From the NCBI GenBank assembly GCA_963806395.1, contig CAWDYI010000019.1, positions 620,001-684,000 of the forward strand: a stretch of DNA of 64,000 nt, written 5' to 3'. The translations under genes were made by a program, and so were the position numbers. Below are positions 9,606 through 18,953 of the stretch, in pieces. Positions within the stretch are counted from its first letter, which is position 1, and each line of letters opens with the position of its first letter. This DNA comes from DASSUW01 sp963806395. GTDB taxonomy: Bacteria; Actinomycetota; Thermoleophilia; Solirubrobacterales; Solirubrobacteraceae. The notes beneath the pieces are model-generated. The model made no database searches. It was not told the DNA's origin and saw nothing but the letters and a program-made list of their open reading frames with translations.

Positions 9606-10880
9606 ATGATCGGCCGATACACCCGTCCCGAGCTCGGCGCCATCTGGACCGACGAGGCTCGCATGACCGCCTGGCGCGACGTCGAGGTGGCGGCGGCGGA
9701 GGCGCTCGACGGGCCGACCGCCGCCGACCTCGCGGCGATCCAGAACGCCACCTTCACGGTCGAGGCGGTGAAGGAGCGCGAGGCCGTCACGGATCACGAC
9801 GTCGCCGCCTTCGTCGACGTGCTCTCCTCGTCGGCCGGCCCTGCCGGGCGGTGGATCCACTTCGGGCTGACGTCGTCGGACGTGCTCGACACAGCGCTCG
9901 CGCTCCAGCTCCAGCGCGCCGGTGGGCCGATCCTCAACGGCGCTCGCACGCTCGTCGCCGTGCTGGCCAAGCAGGCGCACTCGCATGCCGACACGCTGTG
10001 CGTCGGCCGCACGCACGGCGTGCACGCCGAGCCGACCTCGTTCGGCCTCAAGCTCGCCGGCTTCGCGTTCGAGGCGCACCGCAATGCCGAGCGGCTCGAG
10101 CGCGCGTTCGCGCAGGCCGCGACAGGGGCGATCTCCGGCGCCGTCGGCACGTACGCCTCGCTCGGGCCGGCCTATGAGCGCCGCGTGCTCGACCGGCTCG
10201 GCCTCGCGGCTGAGCCGGTGTCGACGCAGGTCGTGCCACGCGATCGCCACGCCGAGCTGCTGCAGGCGATCGCGCTCGCGGGCGCCGGCCTGGAGCGCTT
10301 CGCGCAGGAGATCCGGCATCTCCAGCGCACGGAGGTGCGCGAGGTCGAGGAGCCGTTCCGCGCCGGCCAGAAGGGCTCGAGCGCGATGCCGCACAAGCGC
10401 AACCCGATCGTCTCCGAGCGGATCTGCGGTCTCGCGCGCGTGCTGCGGGGCTACGCGCAGGCGGGGGTGGAGAACGTCGCGCTGTGGCACGAGCGGGACA
10501 TCTCGCACTCCGGCGCCGAGCGCGTCGTGCTGCCGGACGCGACGATCCTGCTCGACTACATGCAGCACCTCGCCCTGCGCGTGGCGCGCGGGATGGTCGT
10601 CCACACCGACCGGATGACCGCGAACCTGGAGCTCACCAGCGGCGCGCTGTTCTCCCAGCGCGTGCTGCTGGCGCTGGTAGAGCAGGGCGCCCAGCGCGAC
10701 GACGCGTACCGGCTCGTGCAGCGCCTCGCCCAGCAGGCGTGGGACACCCGCACACCGCTCCGCACACTGCTCGAGCAGGAGCCGGGCGTCGATCTCGACC
10801 TCGAGGCCGTGTTCGACTACGGGCACTACATTCGATACGTGCCCGAGATCCTGAGCCGCCTGCCTCGTGGTGACCTATGA
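9606..10880 (+). CDS. purB: Adenylosuccinate lyase (PurB)
   Basis: PurB (424 residues) cleaves SAICAR and adenylosuccinate, releasing fumarate. The start at ATG 9606 (MIGRYTRPELGAIWTDE) fits the family; in-frame starts at 9576 and 9597 would add up to 10 residues, but CATACGAT at 9591-9598 looks like a -10 box. Signatures are the His motif GRTHGVHAEPTSFG, the signature loop GSSAMPHKRNPI and WHERDISHSGAER. The stop overlaps the next ATG (ATGA 10877-10880). Confidence 0.96.
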   Translation: MIGRYTRPELGAIWTDEARMTAWRDVEVAAAEALDGPTAADLAAIQNATFTVEAVKEREAVTDHDVAAFVDVLSSSAGPAGRWIHFGLTSSDVLDTALALQLQRAGGPILNGARTLVAVLAKQAHSHADTLCVGRTHGVHAEPTSFGLKLAGFAFEAHRNAERLERAFAQAATGAISGAVGTYASLGPAYERRVLDRLGLAAEPVSTQVVPRDRHAELLQAIALAGAGLERFAQEIRHLQRTEVREVEEPFRAGQKGSSAMPHKRNPIVSERICGLARVLRGYAQAGVENVALWHERDISHSGAERVVLPDATILLDYMQHLALRVARGMVVHTDRMTANLELTSGALFSQRVLLALVEQGAQRDDAYRLVQRLAQQAWDTRTPLRTLLEQEPGVDLDLEAVFDYGHYIRYVPEILSRLPRGDL

Positions 10881-11986
10881 GCGACGTCGCTCTGCTCCTG
10901 TACGGCGCCCCCGAGTCCTCGCCGGATCTCTTCCACGCCGTACCGACCGGGATCATCGACCCGTTCCTGTACGTCGAGACCAACGGCACGCGCGCAGCCA
11001 CCGTCACGGTGCTCGACGCCGAGAAGCTGTCCCCGCTCGGGATCGAGATCATCGACCTCTACGAGCTCGGCGCCGACGAGCTGTTCGCCAAGGGCCTCAC
11101 GCGCCACGAGATCGACCTCGAGTTCTGCCGCCGCGCCTGTGACCGGCTCGGCGTCCGCCACGCGGTCGTGCCATCCGAGTTCCCCGTCGGCATCGCCGAC
11201 CACCTGCGCGCCTCCGGCATCGAGGTGGTCGTCGATCCGGAGCAGTTCGTGAACAAGCGGCGCGTGAAGACGGCGGTCGAGATCGAGGGCATCCGGCGCG
11301 CGCAAAAGGCGGCAGACGAGGCGATGACCGTCGGAGCGCGGCTGATCCGTGAGCTGCGCCCCGGGCTGACCTGCGAGGACGTCCGGGCGGAGATGCAGGC
11401 TGCGGCCGATGCGCTCGGCTGCGACCTCCCGGACGACGTGATCGTGTCGCCCGGTCCGCAGGGCGCGGTCGGTCACGAGCCCGGCACGGGCCCGATCGGC
11501 GCGGGTGAGGGCGTGGTCGTCGACATCTGGCCGCGCGATCGCGCGTCCCGCTGCTGGGCCGACATGACGCGCACGTTCGTCGCCGGTGGCGGCGAGCCGG
11601 CCGACGAGCTGGCCGAGTACTGGCGGCTCACCCGCGAGGCGCTCGACGCCTCGTTCGCGGCCGTTCGCGCCGGCGCCGACTGCCAGGCGATCTACGCGCT
11701 CTCGTGCGAGCCGTACGAGCGCGCCGGCTACCCGACGCAGCGCAACAAGCCCGCAGGCGCCACGCTCGACGAGGGCTACTTCCACTCGCTCGGTCACGGC
11801 GTCGGCCTCGAGGTCCACGAGCGCCCGAACCTCGGCCGCACGCCCGACATCCTCGTCGCGGGCGACGTGATCACGCTCGAGCCCGGGTGCTACCGCAAGG
11901 GCTTCGGCGGCGTCCGCCTCGAGGATCTCGTGCTGGTCGGCGAGGACGGCGCCGAGCTGCTGACCGACTTCCCGTACGACCTCTAG
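10877..11986 (+). CDS. M24-family metallopeptidase (Xaa-Pro peptidase-like)
   Basis: This 369-residue cytoplasmic peptidase has a creatinase-like N-terminal domain (1-145) and a pita-bread catalytic domain (150-369). All five metal ligands are present: Asp in VVDIWPRD, Asp in WADMTRTFV, His in SLGHGVGLEVHE, Glu in TLEPGCY and Glu in VRLEDLVLV. It probably cuts Xaa-Pro dipeptides or related N-termini; substrate specificity cannot be read from the sequence. It is translationally coupled to purB by ATGA. The stop tetramer CTAG is shared with the convergent methyltransferase. Confidence 0.9.
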   Translation: MSDVALLLYGAPESSPDLFHAVPTGIIDPFLYVETNGTRAATVTVLDAEKLSPLGIEIIDLYELGADELFAKGLTRHEIDLEFCRRACDRLGVRHAVVPSEFPVGIADHLRASGIEVVVDPEQFVNKRRVKTAVEIEGIRRAQKAADEAMTVGARLIRELRPGLTCEDVRAEMQAAADALGCDLPDDVIVSPGPQGAVGHEPGTGPIGAGEGVVVDIWPRDRASRCWADMTRTFVAGGGEPADELAEYWRLTREALDASFAAVRAGADCQAIYALSCEPYERAGYPTQRNKPAGATLDEGYFHSLGHGVGLEVHERPNLGRTPDILVAGDVITLEPGCYRKGFGGVRLEDLVLVGEDGAELLTDFPYDL

Positions 11987-12741
11987 CGCGTCGCCACGAA
12001 CAGGTAGCGGTTGAGGCTGAAGAAGTAGTCGTCGCCGAGGCTCTCCAGGTCATCCGCCCACGCGGTGGCCTCGTCCGCGGTGACGCCGCCGCGGCCGGCG
12101 ACGTACTCGGCGACGAGCCTGATCATGCCGGCGCTGTACGTGTTGCGGTCGGCGCCCTGGTTCAGGATCGGGATGATCGCGGCGTCGGCCAGCTCGAGGC
12201 CGGCGGCCCGCAACAACCCCGGGAGCCGTCGCGGCAGGTACGGATCGGCGAGGTGCTCGTTCCAGGCGGCGAGCACGCGCTCCGTCCGGTCACGGTCGCG
12301 CGAGCGCCAGACGATCGAGTCCCAATCGGTGTCCAGCACGAGCAGGCGGCCGCCGGGGCGCAGCACGCGCCGGGCCTCGGCCAGCGCTCCCTCGATGTCC
12401 GCGACGTACTCGTAGACCTGGGTGGAGACCGCGACGTCGAACTGCTCGTCTTCGAACGGCAGCGCCAGCGCGTCGCCGCGGCCGTACTCGACCGGTGTGT
12501 CGCCGCGGCGGGCGATCGCGAGCATGCTGTCGCTCGGGTCGATCCCGTGCACCCGGCCCTCAGCGCCCACCTCCTCGGCCATCTCGCCGGCCAGGAAGCC
12601 GGGGCCGGAGCCGATGTCGAGCACCTGCTCGCCGGGCTGGAGCGCGAGTGCGGCGCGGATCGTCCGCCGCTGGTCGACTACGTCGGGCGTCGTGTAGACG
12701 GCGACGAGGCGGCGGGCGTTCTCCTCGTCGAAGTCGAGCAC
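11983..12741 (-). CDS. SAM-dependent class I methyltransferase
   Basis: This 252-residue protein has GTG start 12741. SAM-binding motif I is VLDIGSGPGFLAGEMA, with an acidic end to strand 2 (VHGIDPSDSML) and motif III LRPGGRLLVLD; the order matches UbiE/Methyltransf_11 enzymes. The C-terminus (YSAGMIRLVAEYVAGRGG... FFSLNRYLFVATR) is usual for small-molecule methyltransferases of unknown substrate. It is convergent with the M24 gene and lies 17 nt downstream of the fibronectin-repeat gene on the same strand. Confidence 0.85.
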   Translation of the reverse strand: MLDFDEENARRLVAVYTTPDVVDQRRTIRAALALQPGEQVLDIGSGPGFLAGEMAEEVGAEGRVHGIDPSDSMLAIARRGDTPVEYGRGDALALPFEDEQFDVAVSTQVYEYVADIEGALAEARRVLRPGGRLLVLDTDWDSIVWRSRDRDRTERVLAAWNEHLADPYLPRRLPGLLRAAGLELADAAIIPILNQGADRNTYSAGMIRLVAEYVAGRGGVTADEATAWADDLESLGDDYFFSLNRYLFVATR

Positions 12742-12758
12742 GAGACCATGCTCTCACC

Positions 12759-13688
12759 TCAGCAGAGGTTCGGATCCGCCACCACCGTCAGGGTCGCCGC
12801 ATTGCTCGGGGGCGAGCTGTTCCCCGCGCGGTCGACCGCGACGACCGTCCAGGTGCTGGTGCCGTCCGGCGCGTAGAGGCCGGCGAACGCGTTCCCGGGC
12901 GCCGTGAGCGTGAAGAGCGCGCCGTTCCGGTAGACCTCGTACTCGATCGCGGACGGCGGGTCGGTGTCGTCGCTCGACGCGGTCCAGCGCAGGTCGGTGC
13001 CGCCGCAGAAGTCCTGGACGTCGGTCGCGGTCAGGTTCGTGGGCGCCGTCGGCGGGGTTCGGTCCGCGCTCGCCGGGAGCGTGAACGTCACCGCGTTGCT
13101 CGCGGGCCCGGTATTGCCGGAATGGTCGCGCGCCCGCACGGTGAAGGTGTGGGTCGAGCCGGGTGCCAGGTGCCGCAGCCGGTGGCTCAGGCCGCCGGTC
13201 CCGCCGGCCTCGACACCGTCGACGAACAGGTGGTAGGCGAACGACCAGCGGTCGGTCGCGCGGTCCCAGGCGAACGAGACGCTGGACGGGGTCGAGCCGG
13301 TGATCCGCAGGTTGCTGGGCGCGGTCGGCGGCGTGAGGTCGGGCGCGGTGGTGCCGGTCACGGGAGCGCTCAGGGCCGACACGTTGCCGGCGGCGTCCAT
13401 CGCCTGCACGCGGTAGGTCTGCGTCCAGTTCGGGACGAGCCACGAGAACGTCTTGGTGGTGCTGTTCCCCGGGTGGTAGATGCCGCCGGCGATGTAGGCG
13501 TGGATCTTGCCGGAGTTGTCCGTCGACGCGTTCCACGCGATCGTGATCGAGTCCTCGGTGACGGCCACGACGCGCACGTTTGTCGGCGTACTCGGTGGCG
13601 TGCGGTCACGCCCGGCGGCGGAGGCGACCGGCGCGACGACGGCCAGCACGGCGACGGCGAGCACGGCGGAGCAGGCGAAGCGCTTCAT
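12759..13688 (-). CDS. Secreted protein with three fibronectin type III domains
   Basis: This 309-residue protein starts at ATG 13688 with ribosome-binding site GGGGGG eight bases upstream; an ATG 48 nt earlier would spoil the signal peptide (MKRFACSAVLAVAVLAVVAPVASA). Three FN3 modules follow, each opening with the linker TPPS/TAPTN: about residues 26-120, 120-215 and 215-309. They carry FN3 core residues such as SITIAWNASTDN and SVSFAWDRATD. No enzyme domain is attached, so this looks like a surface or matrix binding protein. It is divergent from purC. Confidence 0.85.
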   Translation of the reverse strand: MKRFACSAVLAVAVLAVVAPVASAAGRDRTPPSTPTNVRVVAVTEDSITIAWNASTDNSGKIHAYIAGGIYHPGNSTTKTFSWLVPNWTQTYRVQAMDAAGNVSALSAPVTGTTAPDLTPPTAPSNLRITGSTPSSVSFAWDRATDRWSFAYHLFVDGVEAGGTGGLSHRLRHLAPGSTHTFTVRARDHSGNTGPASNAVTFTLPASADRTPPTAPTNLTATDVQDFCGGTDLRWTASSDDTDPPSAIEYEVYRNGALFTLTAPGNAFAGLYAPDGTSTWTVVAVDRAGNSSPPSNAATLTVVADPNLC

Positions 13689-13783
13689 CAGTTTCCCCCC
13701 GAGAGCAATGGTCGATCCCCGTCCGGTTTTACGCACGCCCGTCCGTAACGGTTCTGGCGGGTCGCTCAGCTAGCCTGCTGGAC

Positions 13784-14653
13784 GTGACCGGCCTGACCCT
13801 GCTGGCCTCCGGCAAGGTGCGCGAGCTGTACGAGCTCGGCGACGACCTGCTGATGGTGGCCTCCGACCGAATCTCCACCTACGACGTCGTGCACCCCACG
13901 CCGATCCCTGACAAGGGCCGGGTGCTGACTGCGCTGTCCGTGTTGTGGTTCGACCTCACGCGCGACCTGATCCCCAACCACCTGATCTCGGCGACCGACG
14001 GCGTGCCGGAGGAGTTTCGCGGGCGCGGGCTGCGCGTGAAGCGCCTGCAGATGCTGCCGGTGGAGTGCGTCGTGCGCGGCTACCTCTCCGGCTCGGGCTG
14101 GAAGGACTATCAGGCGACCGGCCGCGTGTCGGGCATCGAGCTGCCCTCGGGCCTGCGCGAGTCCGAGCAGCTTCCGGAGCCGATCTTCACGCCGTCGACC
14201 AAGGCCGACGTAGGCCACGACGAGGCGATCGACTTCGACCAGGCGGCCGAGCTCGCCGGCTCGCGCGACCTCGCCGAGCGGCTGCGCGCCGCCTCGCTCG
14301 CCGTCTACGGCGCGATCGCCGACCACGCTCGGGCGCGCGGGATCATCCTCGCCGACACGAAGTTCGAGTTCGGGCTCGACCCCGGCGGGACGCTGACGCT
14401 GGGCGACGAGGTCTGCACGCCGGACTCCTCGCGCTTCTGGCCGGCCGACCAGTACGAGGTCGGCAAGGGCCAGCCGAGCTTCGACAAGCAGTACGTGCGC
14501 GACTGGGCGTCCGGAACCGGGTGGGACAAGACGCCGCCCGCGCCCGCGATCCCGGACGACGTCGTCGAGCAGACGCGCGAGCGCTACGTGACCGCATACG
14601 AGCGGCTGTCCGGCGAGCCGTTCTCGGCCTGGGTGGAGCGGACGGCCGCGTGA
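13784..14653 (+). CDS. purC: SAICAR synthetase (PurC)
   Basis: PurC (289 residues) condenses CAIR with aspartate using ATP. GTG start 13784 gives the family N-terminus (LTLLASGKVRELYELGDDLLMVASDRIS). Signatures are VVRGYLSGSGWKDY, ILADTKFEFG and the metal-binding region LGDEVCTPDSSRFW. The stop overlaps the purS start (GTGA 14650-14653), beginning the purC-S-Q-L unit. Confidence 0.96.
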   Translation: MTGLTLLASGKVRELYELGDDLLMVASDRISTYDVVHPTPIPDKGRVLTALSVLWFDLTRDLIPNHLISATDGVPEEFRGRGLRVKRLQMLPVECVVRGYLSGSGWKDYQATGRVSGIELPSGLRESEQLPEPIFTPSTKADVGHDEAIDFDQAAELAGSRDLAERLRAASLAVYGAIADHARARGIILADTKFEFGLDPGGTLTLGDEVCTPDSSRFWPADQYEVGKGQPSFDKQYVRDWASGTGWDKTPPAPAIPDDVVEQTRERYVTAYERLSGEPFSAWVERTAA

Positions 14654-14868
14654 GGGTCAGGGTCCTGATCCGGCCCAAGGCCGGGATCCTGGACCCGCAG
14701 GGCCAGGCCGTCGAGCGGGCGCTGCCCGCGCTCGGGTTCGACGGTGTGGCGAACGTGCACGTCGGGCGGCTGGTCGAGCTCGACGTCGACGATCCGTCGC
14801 GCGTAGGCGAGATGTGCGAGCGGCTGCTCGCGAATCCGCTTGATCGAGGACTACGAGATCAGCAGTGA
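14650..14868 (+). CDS. purS: FGAM synthase subunit PurS, altered C-terminus
   Basis: This 72-residue subunit bridges PurL and PurQ in the FGAM synthase complex. GTG start 14650 gives the typical RVRVLIRPKAGILDPQGQAV through MCERLLANP at residue 63. After that the frame reads LDRGLRDQQ, whereas the +1 frame reads the expected IEDYEIS. The start and stop are both where an operon would put them (GTGA overlap with purQ at 14865-14868). A 1-nt insertion near 14840 and a compensating loss near 14860 would explain the altered tail. See purQ for a third indel. Confidence 0.85.
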   Translation: MRVRVLIRPKAGILDPQGQAVERALPALGFDGVANVHVGRLVELDVDDPSRVGEMCERLLANPLDRGLRDQQ

Positions 14869-15514
14869 AGTACGGCGTCGTCCAGTTTCCCGGCTCCTGC
14901 GACGAGCGGGACGCGCTGCTCGCGCCAGCCGGGTCGGCGACGCCGAGCTGCTGTGGCATGCCGACGCCGACCTGAAGGACGTCGACGCGATCATCGTGCC
15001 GGGCGGGTTCTCGTACGGCGACTATCTCCGGGTGGGCGCGATCGCGCGGTTCTCGCCGGTGATGGGGGCGGTCGAGCGGTTCGCCGCGGAGGGCGGCCTC
15101 GTGCTCGGCATCTGCAACGGCTTCCAGGTGCTGTGCGAGGCCGGGCTGCTGCCGGGCGCGCTGCTCCCGAACACGTCGCTGCGGTTCGTCTGCCGGCAGG
15201 TCGACATCGAGGTCGTCAACGCCTCGATCCCCTGGACCGCCGGATGCGAGCCCGGCCAGACGCTCTCGATCCCGGCCAAGCACACGACCGGCCGCTACTG
15301 GGCGCCGGACGACGTGCTCGACGAGCTCGAACGTGGCGGACAGGTGATCCTCCGCTACGCCGCCGGCCACAACTTCAACGGCTCGGCGCGCGACATCGCC
15401 GGCGTGTCCAACGGGGCCGGGAACGTGCTCGGGCTGATGCCGCATCCCGAGCACGCGGTCGACGCGCTCACCGGTTCGGTCGACGGACTGAGCCTGATCG
15501 GGGCACCGGCTTGA
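14865..15514 (+). pseudogene. purQ: FGAM synthase glutaminase subunit PurQ, frameshifted
   Basis: PurQ supplies ammonia from glutamine to PurL. The GTG at 14865 opens KYGVVQFPGSCDERDALLA, the correct N-terminus, but this frame stops soon after. The rest of the protein (VGDAELLWHADADLKDVDA onward) is in another frame through 15514. One G missing near 14923-14926 (GCGCC for GCGGCC) accounts for it. Nucleophile Cys in GICNGFQ and catalytic His/Glu in MPHPEHA are intact. No other PurQ is in the window and the subunit should be needed, so a sequencing or assembly error is more likely than true decay. The stop overlaps the purL TTG start (TTGA). Confidence 0.85.
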
Positions 15515-17655
15515 CGCGGCACCGCGAGCTCGGCCTCACCGACGCCGAGTTCGAGCTGATCGTGGAGAAGATGGGGCGCGAGCCGAACGAGGTCGAGCTG
15601 GCCGTGTTCAGCCTCATGTGGTCCGAGCACTGCGGCTACAAGCACTCGCGCCGGCTGCTCAAGACGCTCCCGACCGAGGGCGGCAAGCTCGTGCTCGGGC
15701 CGGGCGAGAACGCCGGCGCCGTCGACGTCGGCAACGGGCTCGCGGCCGCGTTCAAGGTCGAGTCGCACAACCACCCGAGCGCGGTCGAGCCGTTCCAGGG
15801 CGCCGCGACCGGCGTCGGCGGGATCCTGCGCGACGTGTTCGCGATCGGCGCGCGGCCGGTGGCGATCCTCGACTCGCTGCGGTTCGGCGAGGTCGCCACG
15901 TCCGCCCGGTCGCGTTACCTGCTCGAGCATGCCGTCGCCGGCATCGGCCACTACGGCAACTCGATCGGCGTCGCGACGGTCGGCGGCGAGATCTACTTCG
16001 AGGCGCCGTACGAGCAGAACTGCCTGATCAACGCGATGTGCGTCGGCCTGATCGAGACGGAGAAGCTGATCCGCTCCGCCGCCGCGGGCGTCGGCAACGT
16101 GGTCGTGCTGTTCGGCGCCCGCACCGGCCGCGACGGGATCGGCGGGGCGTCCGTGCTCGCATCGGCCGAGCTGGGCGACGCCGACGCCGACAAGCGCCCG
16201 ACGGTGCAGATCGGCGACCCGTTCGAGGAGAGCAAGCTGCTCGAGTGCTCGCTCGAGCTGCTCGACGGCAGGCTGCTGGTCGCGCTCCAGGACCTCGGCG
16301 CCGCCGGGCTCACCTCGTCCTCGGCCGAGATGGCCGCCAAGGGCTTCGTGGGGATCGACCTCGACGTGCGGAAGGTGCCGCTGCGCGAGGCCGACATGGA
16401 GCCGTTCGAGATCATGATCTCCGAGTCGCAGGAGCGGATGCTGTGCGTCGTCGAGCCCGAGCGGGTCGACGACGTGCTCGCCGTGTGCGCGAAGTGGGAG
16501 GTCAACGCGACGGCGATCGGGGAGGTGACCGGCGGCGACCGCCTGCGGGTGTTCGACGGCGAGACGCTGGTCGGCGACCTGCCCGTGGTCGCGCTGGTCG
16601 ACGAGTGCCCCGCGTACGACCTCGCGCCGCTCGAGGCGTCGACGCCGATCTACCCGGCGCCCGAGCGCGTGCTCGACGACGGCCTCGGACCCGGTGAGAC
16701 GCTGCTCGGCCTGCTGGCGAGCGCGAACCTCGCCTCGCGCCGGTGGGCGTTCGAGCAGTACGACTGCGTGGTCGGCTCGCGCACGGTGCGCCGGCCGGAG
16801 CAGGCCGACGCCGCGGTGCTGATGCTCGACCACGGCGGCGCGATCGCGGTCTCGATCGACGGCAACGGCCGGCGTGTGGCGGTCGATCCGTACCGCGGCG
16901 CGGTCGAGGCGGTGCTCGAATGCTCGGCGAACCTCGCGTGCGTCGGCGCCGAGCCGCTCGGTCTCACGAACTGCCTGAACTTCGGCAACCCGGAGAAGCC
17001 GCACATCGCGTGGCAGCTCACGCGCGCGGTCGCGGGGCTCGGCGATGCGTGCCGGGCGCTCGGCGTTCCCGTCGTCGGCGGCAACGTCTCGCTCTACAAC
17101 GAGGGCGGCGGCGGGCCGATCTACCCGACGCCGGTCGTCGGGATGGTCGGCGAGCTGCCCGACCCCGAGCGCGCGGGCCGGCTCGGCTTCGCGCAGGAGG
17201 GCGACGCGGTGGCGCTGATCGTCGGCTCGTGGTCGCCCTCCCTGGCCGGCTCGGAGCTGGCGAAGCTGCGCGGGGAGCCGCTCGAGGGAGCGCTCCCGGC
17301 CGCGGAGCTCGGCGAGCTGCGCGCGCTGCACGCCGCCGTCCGCCAGGGCGTCCGCTCCGGCGCGCTGCGCTCGGCGCACGACGTCGCAGAGGGCGGGGTC
17401 GCCGTCGCGCTGGCGGAGTGCTGCATCGCCGGCGAGGTCGGCGCGCGGGTCGCGCTCGACGGCGCGCCCCTGTTCGCCGAGGGGCCGGGGGCGTTCGTCG
17501 TCTCGGGCCCGCGCGAGGTGCTCGCCCGCTTCGGCGCCGCCGCCCGCGTGCTCGGCGAGGTGGGCGGCGACACGCTGGCGATCGAGGGCGAGCTCGAGAT
17601 CCCGGTGCGCGAGCTGGCCCGCGTGCACGCCGACGGCCTCGTCGCGCTGTTGTAG
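15511..17655 (+). CDS. purL: FGAM synthase large subunit PurL
   Basis: PurL (714 residues) makes formylglycinamidine ribonucleotide with ATP and ammonia from PurQ. The start is TTG 15511, overlapping the purQ stop; no other start fits the N-terminus (HRELGLTDAEFELIVEKMG). Signatures are SLMWSEHCGYKHS, FKVESHNHPSAVEPFQGAATGV, a second AIRS-type half (GVPVVGGNVSLYNEGG) and SAHDVAEGGVAVALAE. The length is that of the small PurL that needs PurS and PurQ. Confidence 0.96.
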   Translation: MTRHRELGLTDAEFELIVEKMGREPNEVELAVFSLMWSEHCGYKHSRRLLKTLPTEGGKLVLGPGENAGAVDVGNGLAAAFKVESHNHPSAVEPFQGAATGVGGILRDVFAIGARPVAILDSLRFGEVATSARSRYLLEHAVAGIGHYGNSIGVATVGGEIYFEAPYEQNCLINAMCVGLIETEKLIRSAAAGVGNVVVLFGARTGRDGIGGASVLASAELGDADADKRPTVQIGDPFEESKLLECSLELLDGRLLVALQDLGAAGLTSSSAEMAAKGFVGIDLDVRKVPLREADMEPFEIMISESQERMLCVVEPERVDDVLAVCAKWEVNATAIGEVTGGDRLRVFDGETLVGDLPVVALVDECPAYDLAPLEASTPIYPAPERVLDDGLGPGETLLGLLASANLASRRWAFEQYDCVVGSRTVRRPEQADAAVLMLDHGGAIAVSIDGNGRRVAVDPYRGAVEAVLECSANLACVGAEPLGLTNCLNFGNPEKPHIAWQLTRAVAGLGDACRALGVPVVGGNVSLYNEGGGGPIYPTPVVGMVGELPDPERAGRLGFAQEGDAVALIVGSWSPSLAGSELAKLRGEPLEGALPAAELGELRALHAAVRQGVRSGALRSAHDVAEGGVAVALAECCIAGEVGARVALDGAPLFAEGPGAFVVSGPREVLARFGAAARVLGEVGGDTLAIEGELEIPVRELARVHADGLVALL

Positions 17656-17657
17656 CG

Positions 17658-18953
17658 ATGCCGCGCCTCCTCCTGATCGGCGAAGGCGACCTCGCGGAGG
17701 AGACGCGGCAGGCGCTCGACGCGGCGGGTGCCGAGGTGCACCGGCTGAAGGGCGCTCAGGAGCGGGAGGTGCGCCACGCGCTGGACGGCGGCGACATCGA
17801 CCGGGTGGCGATCGTCTCGCGCGACGACGCGGCCGTGCTGCGGGCGGCGCTGATGGTCCGCTATGTCGACGGTGACGTGCCGATGCTCGTGACGATCTTC
17901 GATCCGACGATGGCGGGGCAGGTGACGCAGGAGATCGAGCATTGCGAGGTCACGTCGATGGCCGACATCGTCGCGCCGTCGCTCGCCGGGCCGTGCCTGG
18001 GCGACGACCTGACCGCGGTGCGCGAGGACGCCGATCCGCCGGTCGGCATCAAGGAGTCGGGCGACGGCGTCGACGAGGTGCCGATCGACGTGCCGGACCA
18101 GCGGCGCGCGGCCGCGCTCGCCCGTGCGATCCTGATGCCGTACGACAAGAGCGCCGCGCTGCTGCTCTGGGGTGCACTGGGGCTGGTCGTGATCCTGCTG
18201 CTCGAGACGATCGCGTCGATGATCGTGCTCGACCAGGGTGTGATCGACGCGTCCTACGGATCGGCCAAGACGCTCGTGACCGTCGACCCCAACGACAAGG
18301 TCGCGGACGGGCCGAAGGGCCTGAAGGCCTTCATCACGGTCTCGATGCTGGCCGCGCTCGTGTTCGAGGCGTCGTTCACCGCGGGCCTCGTCAACCGCCT
18401 GATCGATCGCCGGCTGACCGGCCTGGTCGGTCGCCGGGCGGTGCCGCGGCGCGATCACGTGGTCGTGGTCGGCATGGGCCAGGTCGGGCTGCGGCTGTGT
18501 CTGCTGCTGCGTGCCTGCGGAATCGGCATCGTCGCGGTCGACGACCGCGAGGAGGGCGAGAACGTCGGCCTCGCGCGCGAGATGAGGTTCCCGGTGGTGA
18601 TCGGCCGGGGCGCCGACCCGTCGCTGCTGCGCCGCCTGTCGCTGCAGCGGGCGTGTGCGCTGGCGGCGGTCACCGACGACGACCTCGAGAACATCTCGAT
18701 CGCGATGGCCGCGAAGTCCGTGAACGCCGACATTCGCGTGGTCCTGCGGGCGGGCGACGGCCGGGTGGCGAACGAGACCCGCTCGCTGTTCCGGATCGGC
18801 GTGGTGCGCGACGTCCACCGGATCGCGGCGGCGCTGATCGCCGCCCGCGCGACCGGCTCGGAGGCGACGCGCGTCGTCTGCGTGGGCGACGACGCGCACC
18901 TGCTGTACGACGACGGCCGGCTCGAGCCGGCCGTCATCGCAGCGACGAGCTAG
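17658..18953 (+). CDS. Membrane protein with two RCK/TrkA-N domains
   Basis: This 431-residue protein starts at ATG 17658, two bases after purL. The order is an N-terminal Rossmann-like domain (MPRLLLIGEGDLAEE; 1-130), two TM helices (about 170-192 and 230-250), then a second TrkA-N domain with NAD motif VVVVGMGQVGLRL and the acidic strand end VAVDDRE. It looks like a potassium-channel family protein. However, the loop between the helices reads DASYGSAKTLVTVDPNDK and has no TVGYGD selectivity filter. It may sense ligands or transport by another route. The stop is shared (CTAG) with the convergent lipoprotein gene. Confidence 0.8.
   Translation: MPRLLLIGEGDLAEETRQALDAAGAEVHRLKGAQEREVRHALDGGDIDRVAIVSRDDAAVLRAALMVRYVDGDVPMLVTIFDPTMAGQVTQEIEHCEVTSMADIVAPSLAGPCLGDDLTAVREDADPPVGIKESGDGVDEVPIDVPDQRRAAALARAILMPYDKSAALLLWGALGLVVILLLETIASMIVLDQGVIDASYGSAKTLVTVDPNDKVADGPKGLKAFITVSMLAALVFEASFTAGLVNRLIDRRLTGLVGRRAVPRRDHVVVVGMGQVGLRLCLLLRACGIGIVAVDDREEGENVGLAREMRFPVVIGRGADPSLLRRLSLQRACALAAVTDDDLENISIAMAAKSVNADIRVVLRAGDGRVANETRSLFRIGVVRDVHRIAAALIAARATGSEATRVVCVGDDAHLLYDDGRLEPAVIAATS

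Noticed and set aside
15355..17628. A 757-codon open frame antisense to purL
   Set aside because: It mirrors a complete, well-conserved PurL; long antisense frames are expected at about 72% G+C, and its product has no recognisable domain.
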